A stretch of DNA of 64,000 bases from Paramagnetospirillum kuznetsovii. GTDB lineage: Bacteria > Pseudomonadota > Alphaproteobacteria > Rhodospirillales > Magnetospirillaceae. The DNA is taken from the NCBI RefSeq assembly GCF_003284725.1, contig NZ_PGTO01000001.1, positions 248,001-312,000 of the forward strand, written 5' to 3'. The notes beneath the pieces were generated by a model. It searched no databases. It was not told the DNA's origin and saw only the letters and a program-made list of their open reading frames with translations. Of the stretch, positions 8,461-17,959 are shown in pieces. The translations under genes and the position numbers were made by a program. The first letter of the stretch is position 1. Each line of letters begins with the position of its first letter.

Positions 8461-9069
8461 TCACAGCAATCCGCCAACCGCAGCCAAGCCGCAGGCGCTG
8501 CCCTGGGGCAGGCGCATGGCCGTCTTTCCGTTCATTCCCCCCAAGGCCAGCACCGGCAGGCGTGCGCGGCGCGTCCAAAGACCAAAGCGAACCGGCCCGA
8601 TGGGCCTCGCGCCGGGATGGCTGGCGGTGGCGAAGGCGGGCGACAGCAGGGCGGCATCCGCCCCTAACGCCTTGGCGCGGCCCAGCGCCCTGGCTGAATG
8701 ACAGGCCACCGACAGCAAGACCGCCTTGCGGCGTCGCCATGCCAGGGCCGGGGCCAGGACGCCCCGGCGAGCCAGTCCCTCGGGCAGATGCAGCCCTCGC
8801 GCCCCCAGCCGGGCGGCCAGCCGCCAGTCGCCCGCCACCAGCAAGATCAAGCGCTTGCGCCGGGCCAGGGCGGCCACGGCCAGGGCCAGGGCGTCGCGGT
8901 CGGGGTGATCATAGTGACGCAGAAGAACGCCGCTTCCCGGCGCCAAGTGGGCGATGGCGGCCAGGGGATCGGGCAGCCGTTCGGAATCGGTGACCAGCAG
9001 CAGGGCTGGTCCCTTCCAGACGCGGTCGGACGTTGATTTCAGACGGCGGGCGGCCAGCGCCAGGGTCAT
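8461..9069 (-). CDS. ThiE/TenI-family protein, thiamine phosphate synthase-like
   Basis: A 202-residue TIM-barrel protein with family landmarks: LLLVTDSERL at the first strand, ARGLHLPE (in place of the usual VHLGQ), SVACHS, and ALLSPAFATASHPGARPIG before the phosphate-binding LPVLALGGM. The usual Mg2+-binding aspartates are not obvious, which points to a TenI-like or diverged function rather than true thiamine phosphate synthase. The start is the ATG at 9069, whose ATGA overlaps the stop of the upstream unknown gene; an in-frame upstream extension to 9162 would overlap that gene heavily and is rejected. Confidence 0.75.
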   Translation of the reverse strand: MTLALAARRLKSTSDRVWKGPALLLVTDSERLPDPLAAIAHLAPGSGVLLRHYDHPDRDALALAVAALARRKRLILLVAGDWRLAARLGARGLHLPEGLARRGVLAPALAWRRRKAVLLSVACHSARALGRAKALGADAALLSPAFATASHPGARPIGPVRFGLWTRRARLPVLALGGMNGKTAMRLPQGSACGLAAVGGLL

Positions 9070-10058
9070 TGCGATTCGGAAACGGATGCGGCGGAGCTTT
9101 GGCCTATTTTGGCATTGCGCTCGTATTTGCTCAATCCTTGCATCATGGCGCCGCTGAACCAATCACCCGAGGCGGCATTGGCCGCATTGGCGCTGGACTG
9201 GGCCTGGGCCATTTCCTGCACCATGGCGGGCGTGACCGGGGCGCGGTTGGGCCGGGCGCCGGTGATAGGGGTATTGGAGCGCATGCCGCCTTGCGAGATG
9301 GCGGTTCCCACCGCCGGTGGCGATTGGGTGGCGACGGGGGTGTTGCGCGACGGCACCGGCATCAGGCGCGGCTGGCGATTGCCCCATAGCGGCATGGCCT
9401 TGCCCTCGGCCGCCTCGACGGGCAGGGCGGCCACTTGTTCCGGCTTGGCAGTGGCCTGAACGGACTGGGCCACCGGGGCGGCTGGGGTCACGGGCGCCAA
9501 GGGCGCCGCCAAGGGCAGCGGCGGAGCGGCGGCGGCCAGGCTGGCGTCGTCACCCGCCATGTCGGGCAGCATCAGCGGTTTGGCGGCCGATAGCTGATCG
9601 GACAGAGGTGTCTTGGACGAATCAATCGCCTCGGCGCCGGGATTGGGCGCCTGCGCCGAGGCCAGGGCGGTGCCCGAGGACGGGGCTTCGTCATCCTTGA
9701 ACAGCGCGATCAAATGGCCGCCCGCATCCTTGCCGGTGGCTTCTTCCAAGGTGGCGTTCAGCGCCGCCCCGATCAGGCCGATGGGCCCGCCGAACAGGGC
9801 GCCGCCCGCCAGACGGGCGCCGACGCCGATCTTGTCGCCGGTCAGCTCGCGGTAGATGTCGTTGACGATGGGGATGTGCTGAAGCGGATTGATGACATCG
9901 AGAAAGTCCTCGAAGGACGGCGAGTCGTCATCCGCCCCGAACATATGAAGATGCTTGGAACCGGGAGTGGACGGCGTCGCGAGTTCCGAGGGCAGCCGCG
10001 GCACAAGGGAATCGGGCGATTCGAATTGCAAGACGTTGGATACGGCTGAGACGGACAT
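9066..10058 (-). CDS. Unknown protein with a conserved-looking N-terminal block and disordered tail
   Basis: A 330-residue protein that I do not recognise. Residues ~45-110 form an ordered block (FEDFLDVINPLQHIPIVNDI, then a Gly-rich hydrophobic stretch LAGGALFGGPIGLIGAAL) that could be membrane-associated. Residues ~115-310 are rich in Ala and Pro and probably disordered. The start at 10058 is preferred over 10082 because GAGGTGA lies five bases upstream. Its stop overlaps the start of the ThiE-like gene (ATGA), so the two are coupled. The pairing gives no clear functional hint. Confidence 0.72.
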   Translation of the reverse strand: MSVSAVSNVLQFESPDSLVPRLPSELATPSTPGSKHLHMFGADDDSPSFEDFLDVINPLQHIPIVNDIYRELTGDKIGVGARLAGGALFGGPIGLIGAALNATLEEATGKDAGGHLIALFKDDEAPSSGTALASAQAPNPGAEAIDSSKTPLSDQLSAAKPLMLPDMAGDDASLAAAAPPLPLAAPLAPVTPAAPVAQSVQATAKPEQVAALPVEAAEGKAMPLWGNRQPRLMPVPSRNTPVATQSPPAVGTAISQGGMRSNTPITGARPNRAPVTPAMVQEMAQAQSSANAANAASGDWFSGAMMQGLSKYERNAKIGQSSAASVSESQ

Positions 10059-10252
10059 TGACGTCACCTCGGGTATGGACACAAGCTCCCACGCAATCGC
10101 CGTGCCAATGGCACCTCATTGATTTTCAAATGTTTTTTGGCCAAGCGACCCGGCAGAATCCGGTCTGTCGGCACCGAACGGGGAAAATTGTGCCCATGGA
10201 CCCCGGTCATGTCTGACGATAGGCTGCCTCGGGATCAGAGTTGGAGGTCTGT

Positions 10253-12352
10253 GTGCTGCCCACCATCGACGAGGTGCTCGCCCGTCATCGCGCCGGGATG
10301 CTGCCCGAGGCGGAGCGCCTCTATCTACAATTGCTGGAGGCCGAGCCCCATAACCCGCTGCTGTTTCACCTCCTGGGCGTGGTGGCCTATCAGACCGGCC
10401 GCAAGGAACTGGCGGCCGAGCGCATCGCCCGGGCGGTGGCGTTGAAGCCGGATTTCGCCGAGGCGCACTCCAATCTCGGCAATGCCCTGAAGGATTTGGG
10501 CCGGATCGATGCGGCCATGGCCAGTTATGGCCGCGCCACGGCATTGAAGCCGGACTTTGCCGACCCCCATTTCAATCTGGGCAACGTGCTCCATGAACTG
10601 GGGCGCAAGGACGAAGCGGTGGTCTGCTACCGCGAGGCCATCCGGCTGCGTCCCGATTACGTGGATGCGATCTCGAACCTTGCCATGTGTCTGCGCGATC
10701 TTGATCACACCGACGAGGCGGTGAATCTGCTCCACCGCGCCATCGGGCTGCGCCCTGATCATGCCGACGCCTTGTCCAATCTCGGCCTGATCCTGCTCAA
10801 GCAGGAACGATTTTCCGAAGCCGTCACCATTCTCCGCCGAACGTTGGCCGCCCATCCCCGCCATGTGCGGGCAAGCGCCAATCTCGGCCTGGCGCTGGAG
10901 GGGCTGGGCGAGACCGAGGAAGCGGCCGCCTGTCACGAGCGGGCCATGGCGCTGGACCCGAATTTTGTGGAACCCTTGCCCAATCTGTCCCATTTGCGGC
11001 GCAAGATGTGCCGATGGGAGCGCTTCGCCGAGGACGACGCCAAACTGCTGGACGCGGTGAGAAGCCGCCGCTTCCGCATCGCGCCCTTCATGGTGCTGCA
11101 TGCGGCGGGGGCCACCGCCGCCGACCATCTTGGGGCGGCGCGCCGCTGGGCCTCGGAGATCGCGCCGCCGCGCGGCCAGGCCTTCCGGCACCGGCCGGGT
11201 CCGCCCAAGCCCCGGATTCATGTGGGCTATCTGTCCGCCGATCTGCACTGCCATCCGGTGGGCTTCCTGTTGGGTGAGCTGATCGAGCGCCATGACCGCG
11301 CCCGCTTCACCGTCAGCGCCTATTCCTACGGCGAGGATGATTCCAGCCCCATGCGGCGGCGCCTCGAGACCGCCTTCGACCAATTCGTCCATATCCGCGA
11401 TCTGGACAACGCGACGGCGGCGACCCGCATTCGTGACGACGGGGTCGACATCCTGGTGGATCTGACCGGCTATACCAGCGGCGCCCGCACCGCCATCCTG
11501 GCGGCGCGGCCCAGCCCGATCCAGGCCAATTACCTGGGCTTCGCCGGTTCCATGGGGGCCGACTTCGTGGATTACATCATCGCCGATCCGGCCATCGCGC
11601 CCATGGACCAACAGGGCTGCTTCCACGAGCGCATCGTCCATCTGCCCGGCAGCTATCTGCCCTTCGATACCCGCCGCGCCGTGGCGGAACGCACGCCGAG
11701 CCGGGCGGAATGCGGCCTGCCCGAGGACGGGCTGGTGTTCTGCTGCTTCCACAATTCCTTCAAGATCACACCGCCCTTCTTCGATGCCTGGATGCGTCTG
11801 CTGAAGGCATTGCCCGGCAGCGTGCTGTGGTTGCTGGATTCGGCCAAGACCACGGCGGACAATCTGCGCCGCGAGGCGGTGGCGCGTGGCGTCGATCCCG
11901 AGAGGCTGGTGTTTTCCCAGCGGCTCGAGGTCGGCGACTATCTGGTGCGCCACCGGCTTGCCGACCTTTATTTGGACGTCCTGCCCTATAACGCCCATGG
12001 CTCGGCCATGGATGCATTGTGGATGGGGCTGCCGGTGCTGACCTGTAGCGGTCCGACCTTTCCCGGTCGGGTGGCCGGGCGGTTGCTGGAATGCCTGGGG
12101 CTGGACGAGCTGGTGACCCGCTCGCTGGCGGATTACGAGGCGACGGCGCTGGATCTGGCCCGCGATCCCGCCCGGCTGGCCGGGTTGCGGCAACGGTTGG
12201 CGGCGGCTCGCGACACCTCGGCGTTGTTCGACATGAACGCCTTTACCCGCCAGTTGGAAGCCGCCTATGAGCGCATGTGGGAGACCTGGAGCCAAGGCTG
12301 CCCGCCGGAGGGCTTCGCCGTCAGCCCTTGGGGGCCTTCACCGGCACCTTAG
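10253..12352 (+). CDS. TPR-repeat O-GlcNAc transferase-like glycosyltransferase (GT41)
   Basis: A 699-residue protein. Residues ~1-245 are about seven tetratricopeptide repeats (for example FAEAHSNLGNALKDLGRIDA). Residues ~310-690 are a GT41/SPINDLY catalytic region with HVGYLSADLHCHPVGFL, NYLGFAGSMGADFVDYIIAD, FCCFHNSFKITP and LPYNAHGSAMDALWMGLPVL, which contain the UDP-sugar binding elements. GTG at 10253 is chosen because GGAGG lies five bases upstream; TTG at 10241 is in frame but overlaps that site. It heads a polysaccharide cluster; protein (for example flagellin) or glycan could be the acceptor. Confidence 0.88.
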   Translation: MLPTIDEVLARHRAGMLPEAERLYLQLLEAEPHNPLLFHLLGVVAYQTGRKELAAERIARAVALKPDFAEAHSNLGNALKDLGRIDAAMASYGRATALKPDFADPHFNLGNVLHELGRKDEAVVCYREAIRLRPDYVDAISNLAMCLRDLDHTDEAVNLLHRAIGLRPDHADALSNLGLILLKQERFSEAVTILRRTLAAHPRHVRASANLGLALEGLGETEEAAACHERAMALDPNFVEPLPNLSHLRRKMCRWERFAEDDAKLLDAVRSRRFRIAPFMVLHAAGATAADHLGAARRWASEIAPPRGQAFRHRPGPPKPRIHVGYLSADLHCHPVGFLLGELIERHDRARFTVSAYSYGEDDSSPMRRRLETAFDQFVHIRDLDNATAATRIRDDGVDILVDLTGYTSGARTAILAARPSPIQANYLGFAGSMGADFVDYIIADPAIAPMDQQGCFHERIVHLPGSYLPFDTRRAVAERTPSRAECGLPEDGLVFCCFHNSFKITPPFFDAWMRLLKALPGSVLWLLDSAKTTADNLRREAVARGVDPERLVFSQRLEVGDYLVRHRLADLYLDVLPYNAHGSAMDALWMGLPVLTCSGPTFPGRVAGRLLECLGLDELVTRSLADYEATALDLARDPARLAGLRQRLAAARDTSALFDMNAFTRQLEAAYERMWETWSQGCPPEGFAVSPWGPSPAP

Positions 12353-12476
12353 CCGGTCCCCGGAACAGGTAGCGGCTGGCCATGGCGTAGCCGTGCCCGT
12401 CTGTGGCTCTGTTGAATCAGCTCGTTGGCGCGCCACCCGCTCGACGTTCCCTCGGATTCGCGCTAAGAAGAACCCC

Positions 12477-14642
12477 ATGAAACAGGTCATTCAAAGCGCC
12501 AAGTCGGGCAAGCTTTCGCTTCGCGAAGTCCCAGAGCCCCGCGTGCGCGCCGGGCATCTGCTGGTGGAAACCCGCGCCTCGCTCATCAGCGCGGGCACCG
12601 AGCGCATGGTCATCGACTTCGCCAAGAAGAGTCTGGCGGCCAAGGCCCAGGCCCGGCCCGATCTGGTGCGCAAGGTCATCGACAAGGCACGGCGCGACGG
12701 TCTGGTCTCCACCTTCAAGGCGGTGATGGCCAGGCTCGACGAGCCGCTGCCGTTGGGCTATTCCGCCGCCGGGCGGGTGGTGGCGGTGGGGTCCGGCCTG
12801 GAAGGCCTCTACCGGGTCGGCCAGCGGGTCGCCATGGCGGGGGCCGGTCTGGCCAATCACGCCGAACTCAACGTGGTGCCGCGCAATCTGTGCGCCCCCA
12901 TTCCCGACGATGTTTCCGACGATGAAGCCGCCTTCGGCACCTGCGGCGCCATCGCCCTTGCCGGGGTGCGCACCGCCGGGGCGCAATTGGGCGACGTGGT
13001 GGCCGTGCTCGGCGTCGGATTGATCGGCCAATTGGCGGTGCAGCTGCTGTCCTTGCAGGGCGCCCGCGTCGTCGCCATCGATGTCAATGCGCAACGACTG
13101 GCCCTGGCCAAGGCCTTGGGGGCTGAATTGGTGTGGAGCCTGGGCGAGCCCGGCCTGATGGAGGCGGTCGCCGCCCTGTCCGGCGGTCTGGGCTGTGACG
13201 CGGTGGTCATCGCGGCGGCCACCGAGTCGTCGGAGCCCCTGGCGCTGGCCGCCGAGCTGGCCCGCGACCGGGCAAAGGTGGTTCTGGTGGGCAAGACCGG
13301 CACCGAATTCGACTATGCCGCCTATATGAAGAAGGAGCTGACCCTGACGGTGTCGCGCTCCTACGGGCCGGGCCGCTATGACGAGGAATTCGAGTCTCGC
13401 GGCGTCAAGTATCCGGTGGGCTGGGTCCGCTGGACCGAGACCGAGAATCTGCGCGAATGCGTCCGCCTGATGAGCCCGTCGCTGCCCCGCCGCCTCGATG
13501 TGGGGGCCTTGATCAGCCATCGTTTCGGCTTCGACCGGGCGGAGGACGCCTACCGGCTGGTGACCGAGGGCGGCGAGCCCCATCTCGGCGTGGTGCTGCG
13601 TTATGAGGGCGTCGCCCCATCCGCCGCCCCATCCGTCGCCAAGGTGTTTCCCGCCCCCAAACCCGCCACGGGAAAATGCGTGCTGGGGGTCATCGGCGCC
13701 GGAAATTTCGCCCGCACCGTGCTCTTGCCCGAACTGGCCCGCATTCCCGGCGTCGAGATGCGCACCATCTGCACCCAGCGGGGCGCCAGTGCCGAGCACG
13801 GCCAACAGACGTTCGGCTTCGCCCAAGCGGTGACCGACGCCGAAGCGGTGCTGAACGATCCCGCCATCAACGCGGTGCTGGTGGCGACCCGTCACGGCAA
13901 CCATGCCGAAATGACGGCCCGCTGCCTCGCCGCCGGCAAATCCGTGCTGGTGGAAAAGCCGCTGGCCTTGGACCGCGCCCAACTGGCGCAGGTGGAAGAC
14001 GCAAGGGCGGCGTCGGCCGGATTCTTCACCGTCGGCTTCAATCGCCGCTTCGCCCCCATGACCGTCAAGGCTTGCGCCCATCTCGCCCGCCATGCCGGGC
14101 CCAAGGTGCTGATGCTGCGCGTCAATGCAGGCGCGCTGCCCGCCGAAAGCTGGATCAATGCCGTCGAGGAAGGTGGCGGACGCATCCTGGGCGAGCTGTG
14201 CCATTTCGTCGATCTCGCCCGCGCCCTGGCCGGCGCGCCGATCCTGACCGTGCTGGCCGACGCCGCCCGCGTCACCCATGGCGGCTGCGACGATCTGTCG
14301 GTCTCGCTGACCTTCGCCGACGGCAGTCTGGCCACCATTGTCTACACCGCCCAAGGCGATACCGCCGCCAGCAAGGAGCGCTTTGAGTGTTTCGCGGGCG
14401 GAACGGTCGTTGCGCTGGACAATTTCCTTAGTCTGTCGGTCACCCAGGGCGGCAAGACCAAGGTGGAAAAGGCGCTGGGCCAGGACAAGGGCCATCGCGC
14501 CGAGTTGGAAGCCTTCGTCAAGGCGGTTGCCTCGGGAGGCCCCGCCCCCATCCATGAGGCGGAGCTGTTGGAAACCGGCCTTGCCACCGTCGCCGTGTTG
14601 GAGTCCCTGGCGGACGGGCGGCGGGTCAGCCTGAGGGACTAG
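12477..14642 (+). CDS. Two-domain oxidoreductase: zinc-type alcohol dehydrogenase fused to Gfo/Idh/MocA
   Basis: A 721-residue fusion. Residues ~1-375 are a medium-chain dehydrogenase-like domain (GHLLVETRASLISAGTERMV, GYSAAGRVVAVG, Rossmann VAVLGVGLIGQLAVQLL). Residues ~400-721 are a Gfo/Idh/MocA NAD(P)-dependent domain (VLGVIGAGNFARTVLLPEL, the EKPL motif in KSVLVEKPLAL). Such fusions occur in polysaccharide clusters and are thought to act on nucleotide sugars or uronic acids; the substrate is unknown. An ATG at 12477 begins the dehydrogenase fold. It ends one base before the next gene, in an operon running to 17953. Confidence 0.85.
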   Translation: MKQVIQSAKSGKLSLREVPEPRVRAGHLLVETRASLISAGTERMVIDFAKKSLAAKAQARPDLVRKVIDKARRDGLVSTFKAVMARLDEPLPLGYSAAGRVVAVGSGLEGLYRVGQRVAMAGAGLANHAELNVVPRNLCAPIPDDVSDDEAAFGTCGAIALAGVRTAGAQLGDVVAVLGVGLIGQLAVQLLSLQGARVVAIDVNAQRLALAKALGAELVWSLGEPGLMEAVAALSGGLGCDAVVIAAATESSEPLALAAELARDRAKVVLVGKTGTEFDYAAYMKKELTLTVSRSYGPGRYDEEFESRGVKYPVGWVRWTETENLRECVRLMSPSLPRRLDVGALISHRFGFDRAEDAYRLVTEGGEPHLGVVLRYEGVAPSAAPSVAKVFPAPKPATGKCVLGVIGAGNFARTVLLPELARIPGVEMRTICTQRGASAEHGQQTFGFAQAVTDAEAVLNDPAINAVLVATRHGNHAEMTARCLAAGKSVLVEKPLALDRAQLAQVEDARAASAGFFTVGFNRRFAPMTVKACAHLARHAGPKVLMLRVNAGALPAESWINAVEEGGGRILGELCHFVDLARALAGAPILTVLADAARVTHGGCDDLSVSLTFADGSLATIVYTAQGDTAASKERFECFAGGTVVALDNFLSLSVTQGGKTKVEKALGQDKGHRAELEAFVKAVASGGPAPIHEAELLETGLATVAVLESLADGRRVSLRD

Positions 14643-14643
14643 C

Positions 14644-15609
14644 GTGGAGATCGCCCTCGCCTTCGCCCTCGCGACCCTGATCGCCAGCGTGGCGGCCACG
14701 CGAGGGGTTCTGGCCTGGCTGCGTCATAAGCAGATACTCGACCATCCCAATGAACGGTCCAGCCACGCCCTGCCGACGCCGCGCGGCGGCGGGCTGGCGG
14801 TGACGCCGGTCATGGCCGCCGGTCTGGTGCTGGTGGCCTTCGTCGCGCCGGGCTATGTCACCGTGCTGGCGGCGGGCGCCCTGATCCTGATGGCGGTGTC
14901 CTGGCTGGACGACCGCCGGGGGCTGCCGCCGCTGCCCCGATTCCTGCTGCAAGCCGCCGTCATCGCCGCCACCCTGCTGGGGCTGGACACCCATATTCTG
15001 GCCTTTTCCGGCCTGTTGCCGCTGTGGGCCGACCGCCTGTTGGTGGGGTTGGGCTGGCTGTGGTTCGTCAATCTGTACAATTTCATGGACGGCATCGACG
15101 GTATCTCCGGGGTGGAGACCGGCGGCATCGGCATCGGCATCGCACTGGTCGCCCCCAATCTGGCGCCCCAGGCCCTGATCGTGGCCGCCGCCGGGCTGGG
15201 TTTCCTGGCCTGGAACTGGCATCCCGCCCGTATTTTCCTGGGCGATTCGGGGAGCATTCCGCTGGGCTATGTGCTGGGCGGCTTGCTGGTCATGCTGGCC
15301 GGGCAGGGGGAATTGGCCGCCGCCCTGATCCTGCCCGCTTATTACGTGGCCGATTCGACCATTACCCTGCTGTGGCGGCTGAAGGACGGCGAGAAGATCT
15401 GGCAGGCCCATCGCCGCCATTTCTACCAGCGCGCCGTCCAGGGCGGCAAAAGCCATTCCCAGGTCTCGCTGGCCATCGCCGGGGGCAATATCTTGTTGAT
15501 GGGCTGCGCACTGGTGGCCGGGTCCGGCTGGATCTGGGCGGGAGCGGTGCTGGCCGTGATAGTGGTGGCGGGAATGCTGGTCCTGTTGACGCATTGGGCG
15601 CGGCCATGA
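14644..15609 (+). CDS. Undecaprenyl-phosphate sugar-1-phosphate transferase (WecA/WbpL family)
   Basis: A 321-residue polytopic membrane enzyme that starts a polysaccharide by moving a sugar phosphate from a UDP-sugar to undecaprenyl phosphate. The hallmarks are RSSHALPTPRGGG, the Asp-Asp motif in SWLDDRRGLPPLPRF, the NLYNFMDGIDGI loop, ARIFLGDSGSIPLGY and the late basic AHRRHFYQRA. About ten membrane segments are visible. GTG at 14644 follows the previous stop by one base; its own stop overlaps the epimerase gene (ATGA). WbpL- and WecA-type donors (FucNAc, GlcNAc, QuiNAc) cannot be told apart here. Confidence 0.92.
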   Translation: MEIALAFALATLIASVAATRGVLAWLRHKQILDHPNERSSHALPTPRGGGLAVTPVMAAGLVLVAFVAPGYVTVLAAGALILMAVSWLDDRRGLPPLPRFLLQAAVIAATLLGLDTHILAFSGLLPLWADRLLVGLGWLWFVNLYNFMDGIDGISGVETGGIGIGIALVAPNLAPQALIVAAAGLGFLAWNWHPARIFLGDSGSIPLGYVLGGLLVMLAGQGELAAALILPAYYVADSTITLLWRLKDGEKIWQAHRRHFYQRAVQGGKSHSQVSLAIAGGNILLMGCALVAGSGWIWAGAVLAVIVVAGMLVLLTHWARP

Positions 15610-16562
15610 AGATCCTGGTCACCGGCGCCAATGGCTTCGTGGGCCGTCCGCTTTGCGCCCGGCTGCGGGATTTGGGCCATGGGGTGGCGGGCGCGGTGCG
15701 GCCCAACGCCGTCCTGCCCGAGGGCGTCGAGCCGCGCAATGTCGCCGGATTGACCCCTACCACGGATTGGAGCGCGGCCTTGGATGGCTGCAAGGCGGTG
15801 GTGCATCTGGCCGCCCGCGTCCATGTCATGCATGACCGCTCCCATGATCCGCTGGCTGAATTCCGCGCCGCCAATGTGGCGGGAACCCTGCGGCTGGCCG
15901 AGCAGGCGGCGCAGGCGGGGGTGGGGCATTTCGTCTTCATGAGCAGCATCAAGGCCAATGGCGAGGAGACTTTCGGCACCCCCTTCGGTCCCGACCATGC
16001 CGCTCCGGTGGATGCCTACGGCATCTCCAAGCGGGAAGCCGAGCAAGGCTTGGCGGAGATCGCCGCCCGGACGGGCATGGCGGTCACCGTGCTGCGGCCG
16101 CCGCTGGTCTACGGGCCGGGGGTGAAGGGCAATTTCCGCTCCTTGATTTCCCTGGTGGCTCGCGGCGTGCCGCTGCCGCTGGGCTTGGTGGACAATCGCC
16201 GCTCGCTGATCGGCATCGGCAATCTGGTGGACGCGGTCCGTGCCTGCCTGGATCGCCCCGCCGCCGGACAAGCGCGCGTCTTCACTCTGTGCGATATCGA
16301 AACGGTGTCGACGGCGGCGCTGGTACGGCGCTTGGCGGCAGCCCTGGGCCGTCCGGCGCGGCTGCTTCCCATTCCGGTGGGTCTGATGCGTCTGGCCGGG
16401 CACTTGGTCGGCAAGGCGGCGGCGGTGCAGCGGCTGACCGCCTCGCTGGAGGTTGATTTGACGGCCATCTCCGACACAATCGGCTGGACACCGCCCGACA
16501 GCTTGGAGTACGGCCTTGAATTGACCGCCCGGTGGTGGCGCGACAGGGAGCAGGACTTATGA
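15606..16562 (+). CDS. NAD-dependent nucleotide-sugar epimerase/dehydratase
   Basis: A 318-residue extended short-chain dehydrogenase. It begins with the Rossmann motif VTGANGFVGRPLC, has VVHLAARVHVMHD, SSIKANGEETFG and the catalytic YGISKREAEQ (YxxxK), then RPPLVYGPGVKGNF. It resembles WbpK/WbpV-type 4-reductases that feed the WbpL-type transferase encoded just upstream, making UDP-FucNAc or UDP-QuiNAc; this is inferred from family and context. Start and stop both overlap neighbours (ATGA with 14644-15609, ATGA with manC). Confidence 0.85.
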   Translation: MKILVTGANGFVGRPLCARLRDLGHGVAGAVRPNAVLPEGVEPRNVAGLTPTTDWSAALDGCKAVVHLAARVHVMHDRSHDPLAEFRAANVAGTLRLAEQAAQAGVGHFVFMSSIKANGEETFGTPFGPDHAAPVDAYGISKREAEQGLAEIAARTGMAVTVLRPPLVYGPGVKGNFRSLISLVARGVPLPLGLVDNRRSLIGIGNLVDAVRACLDRPAAGQARVFTLCDIETVSTAALVRRLAAALGRPARLLPIPVGLMRLAGHLVGKAAAVQRLTASLEVDLTAISDTIGWTPPDSLEYGLELTARWWRDREQDL

Positions 16563-17953
16563 CCCAAATCACACCGGTTATTCTATCCGGCGGCGCCGGA
16601 ACCCGGTTGTGGCCGCTGTCGCGCGAGCTGATGCCCAAGCAGTTGCTGAAGCTGACCGGCGAGCGCACCTTGTTGCAGGAAACCGCCTTGCGGGTCGCCG
16701 AGCCGTCGGTGGTGGTGTGCAATCACGAACACCGTTTCATCGTCGCCGAGCAACTGCGCGAGGTCGGCTTGGAGCCCAAGGCGGTGGTGATCGAGCCGGT
16801 GGGGCGCAACACCGCCCCGGCGGCGGCGGTGGCGGCGCTGATGCTGGCCGAAACCGATCCCGGCGCCCTGATGCTGCTGATGCCGTCCGATCACCTGATC
16901 GCCGATTCCGAGGCGTTCCGCCGTGCCGTGGCGGTGGCGACGCCGCTGGCCCAAGATGGCCGCATGGTGACCTTCGGCATCCAGCCCACCGGTCCCAATA
17001 CCGGCTATGGCTATATCAAGGCGGGTGCCGCCCTGGGCGGCGGCTTCACGGTGGAGCGCTTTGTCGAGAAGCCCGACCTTTCCACCGCCGAGACCTATGT
17101 GGCCTCGGGCGCCTACACCTGGAACAGCGGCATCTTCCTGCTGCCGGTGGGGCTGTTCCTGGCGGAACTGGACCAGCACGCGCCGGGCATGGTGGCGTCG
17201 TGTCGCGCCGCCCTGGCCAAGGGCCGCAGTGATCTGTTCTTCTTTCGGCTGGATGACGAGACTTTCGCCGGACTCAAGGGCCAGTCCATCGACTATGCCG
17301 TCATGGAGCATTCCGACAAGGTGGCGGTGGTGCCCGTCGACATGGGCTGGTCCGATATCGGCTCGTGGTCGGCGCTGTGGCAGGAATCGACTCGCGACGA
17401 ATTCGGCAATGCGGTCAAGGGCGACGTGCTGGCCATCGACACCCGCAATTGCTATCTGCGCAGCCAGGATCATCTGGTGGCCGCCGTCGGCCTGCGCGAT
17501 CTGGTGGTGATCGCCACCGACGACGCGGTGCTGGTGGCCGATAAAAGCCGCGACCAGGAGGTCAAGGCGGTGGTGGAGGCCTTGAAGCGCGACGGGCGTC
17601 CCGAGGCGACCCAGGGCACCCGTGGTTGGCGCCCCTGGGGCTGGTTCCAGACCATCGAGCAGGGCGAGCGCTTCAAGGTGAAGCAGATCCATGTCGATCC
17701 GGGGGCGAAACTATCCCTGCAAAAGCACTGGCATCGGTCCGAGCATTGGGTCGTGGTCAAGGGCACCGCATTGGTTACCCGTGGCGAGGAGTCCTTCGTG
17801 CTGCGCGAGAATGAATCCACTTTCATCCCCGCCGGGACGGCCCACCGGCTGGAAAATCCCGGCAAGGTGCCGCTGCGCCTGATCGAGGTACAGTCGGGCG
17901 AATATGTGGGCGAGGACGACATCGTCCGGCTCGAGGACGTCTACGGGCGGTGA
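16559..17953 (+). CDS. manC: Mannose-1-phosphate guanylyltransferase / mannose-6-phosphate isomerase
   Basis: A 464-residue bifunctional type II enzyme supplying GDP-mannose. The N-terminal nucleotidyltransferase has VILSGGAGTRLWPLSR and the FVEKPDLSTAETY motif; the C-terminal cupin (about residues 350-464) has RPWGWFQTIEQGERFKVK, the metal-binding QKHWHRSEHW and FIPAGTAHRLENPG. The length matches ManC/AlgA. ATG at 16559 overlaps the epimerase stop. It closes the polysaccharide operon; a palindromic repeat follows. Confidence 0.95.
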   Translation: MTQITPVILSGGAGTRLWPLSRELMPKQLLKLTGERTLLQETALRVAEPSVVVCNHEHRFIVAEQLREVGLEPKAVVIEPVGRNTAPAAAVAALMLAETDPGALMLLMPSDHLIADSEAFRRAVAVATPLAQDGRMVTFGIQPTGPNTGYGYIKAGAALGGGFTVERFVEKPDLSTAETYVASGAYTWNSGIFLLPVGLFLAELDQHAPGMVASCRAALAKGRSDLFFFRLDDETFAGLKGQSIDYAVMEHSDKVAVVPVDMGWSDIGSWSALWQESTRDEFGNAVKGDVLAIDTRNCYLRSQDHLVAAVGLRDLVVIATDDAVLVADKSRDQEVKAVVEALKRDGRPEATQGTRGWRPWGWFQTIEQGERFKVKQIHVDPGAKLSLQKHWHRSEHWVVVKGTALVTRGEESFVLRENESTFIPAGTAHRLENPGKVPLRLIEVQSGEYVGEDDIVRLEDVYGR

Positions 17954-17959
17954 ACCCCG

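Noticed and set aside
10325-12295. Long minus-strand open frame (656 codons) opposite the TPR glycosyltransferase
   Set aside because: Gln/Gly/His-rich shadow sequence without motif, whereas the plus strand has TPRs and GT41 motifs.
12417-14699. Long minus-strand open frame (760 codons) opposite the two-domain oxidoreductase
   Set aside because: Its composition is the shadow of the high-GC plus-strand gene; it has no domain, and the plus strand encodes two clear enzyme domains.
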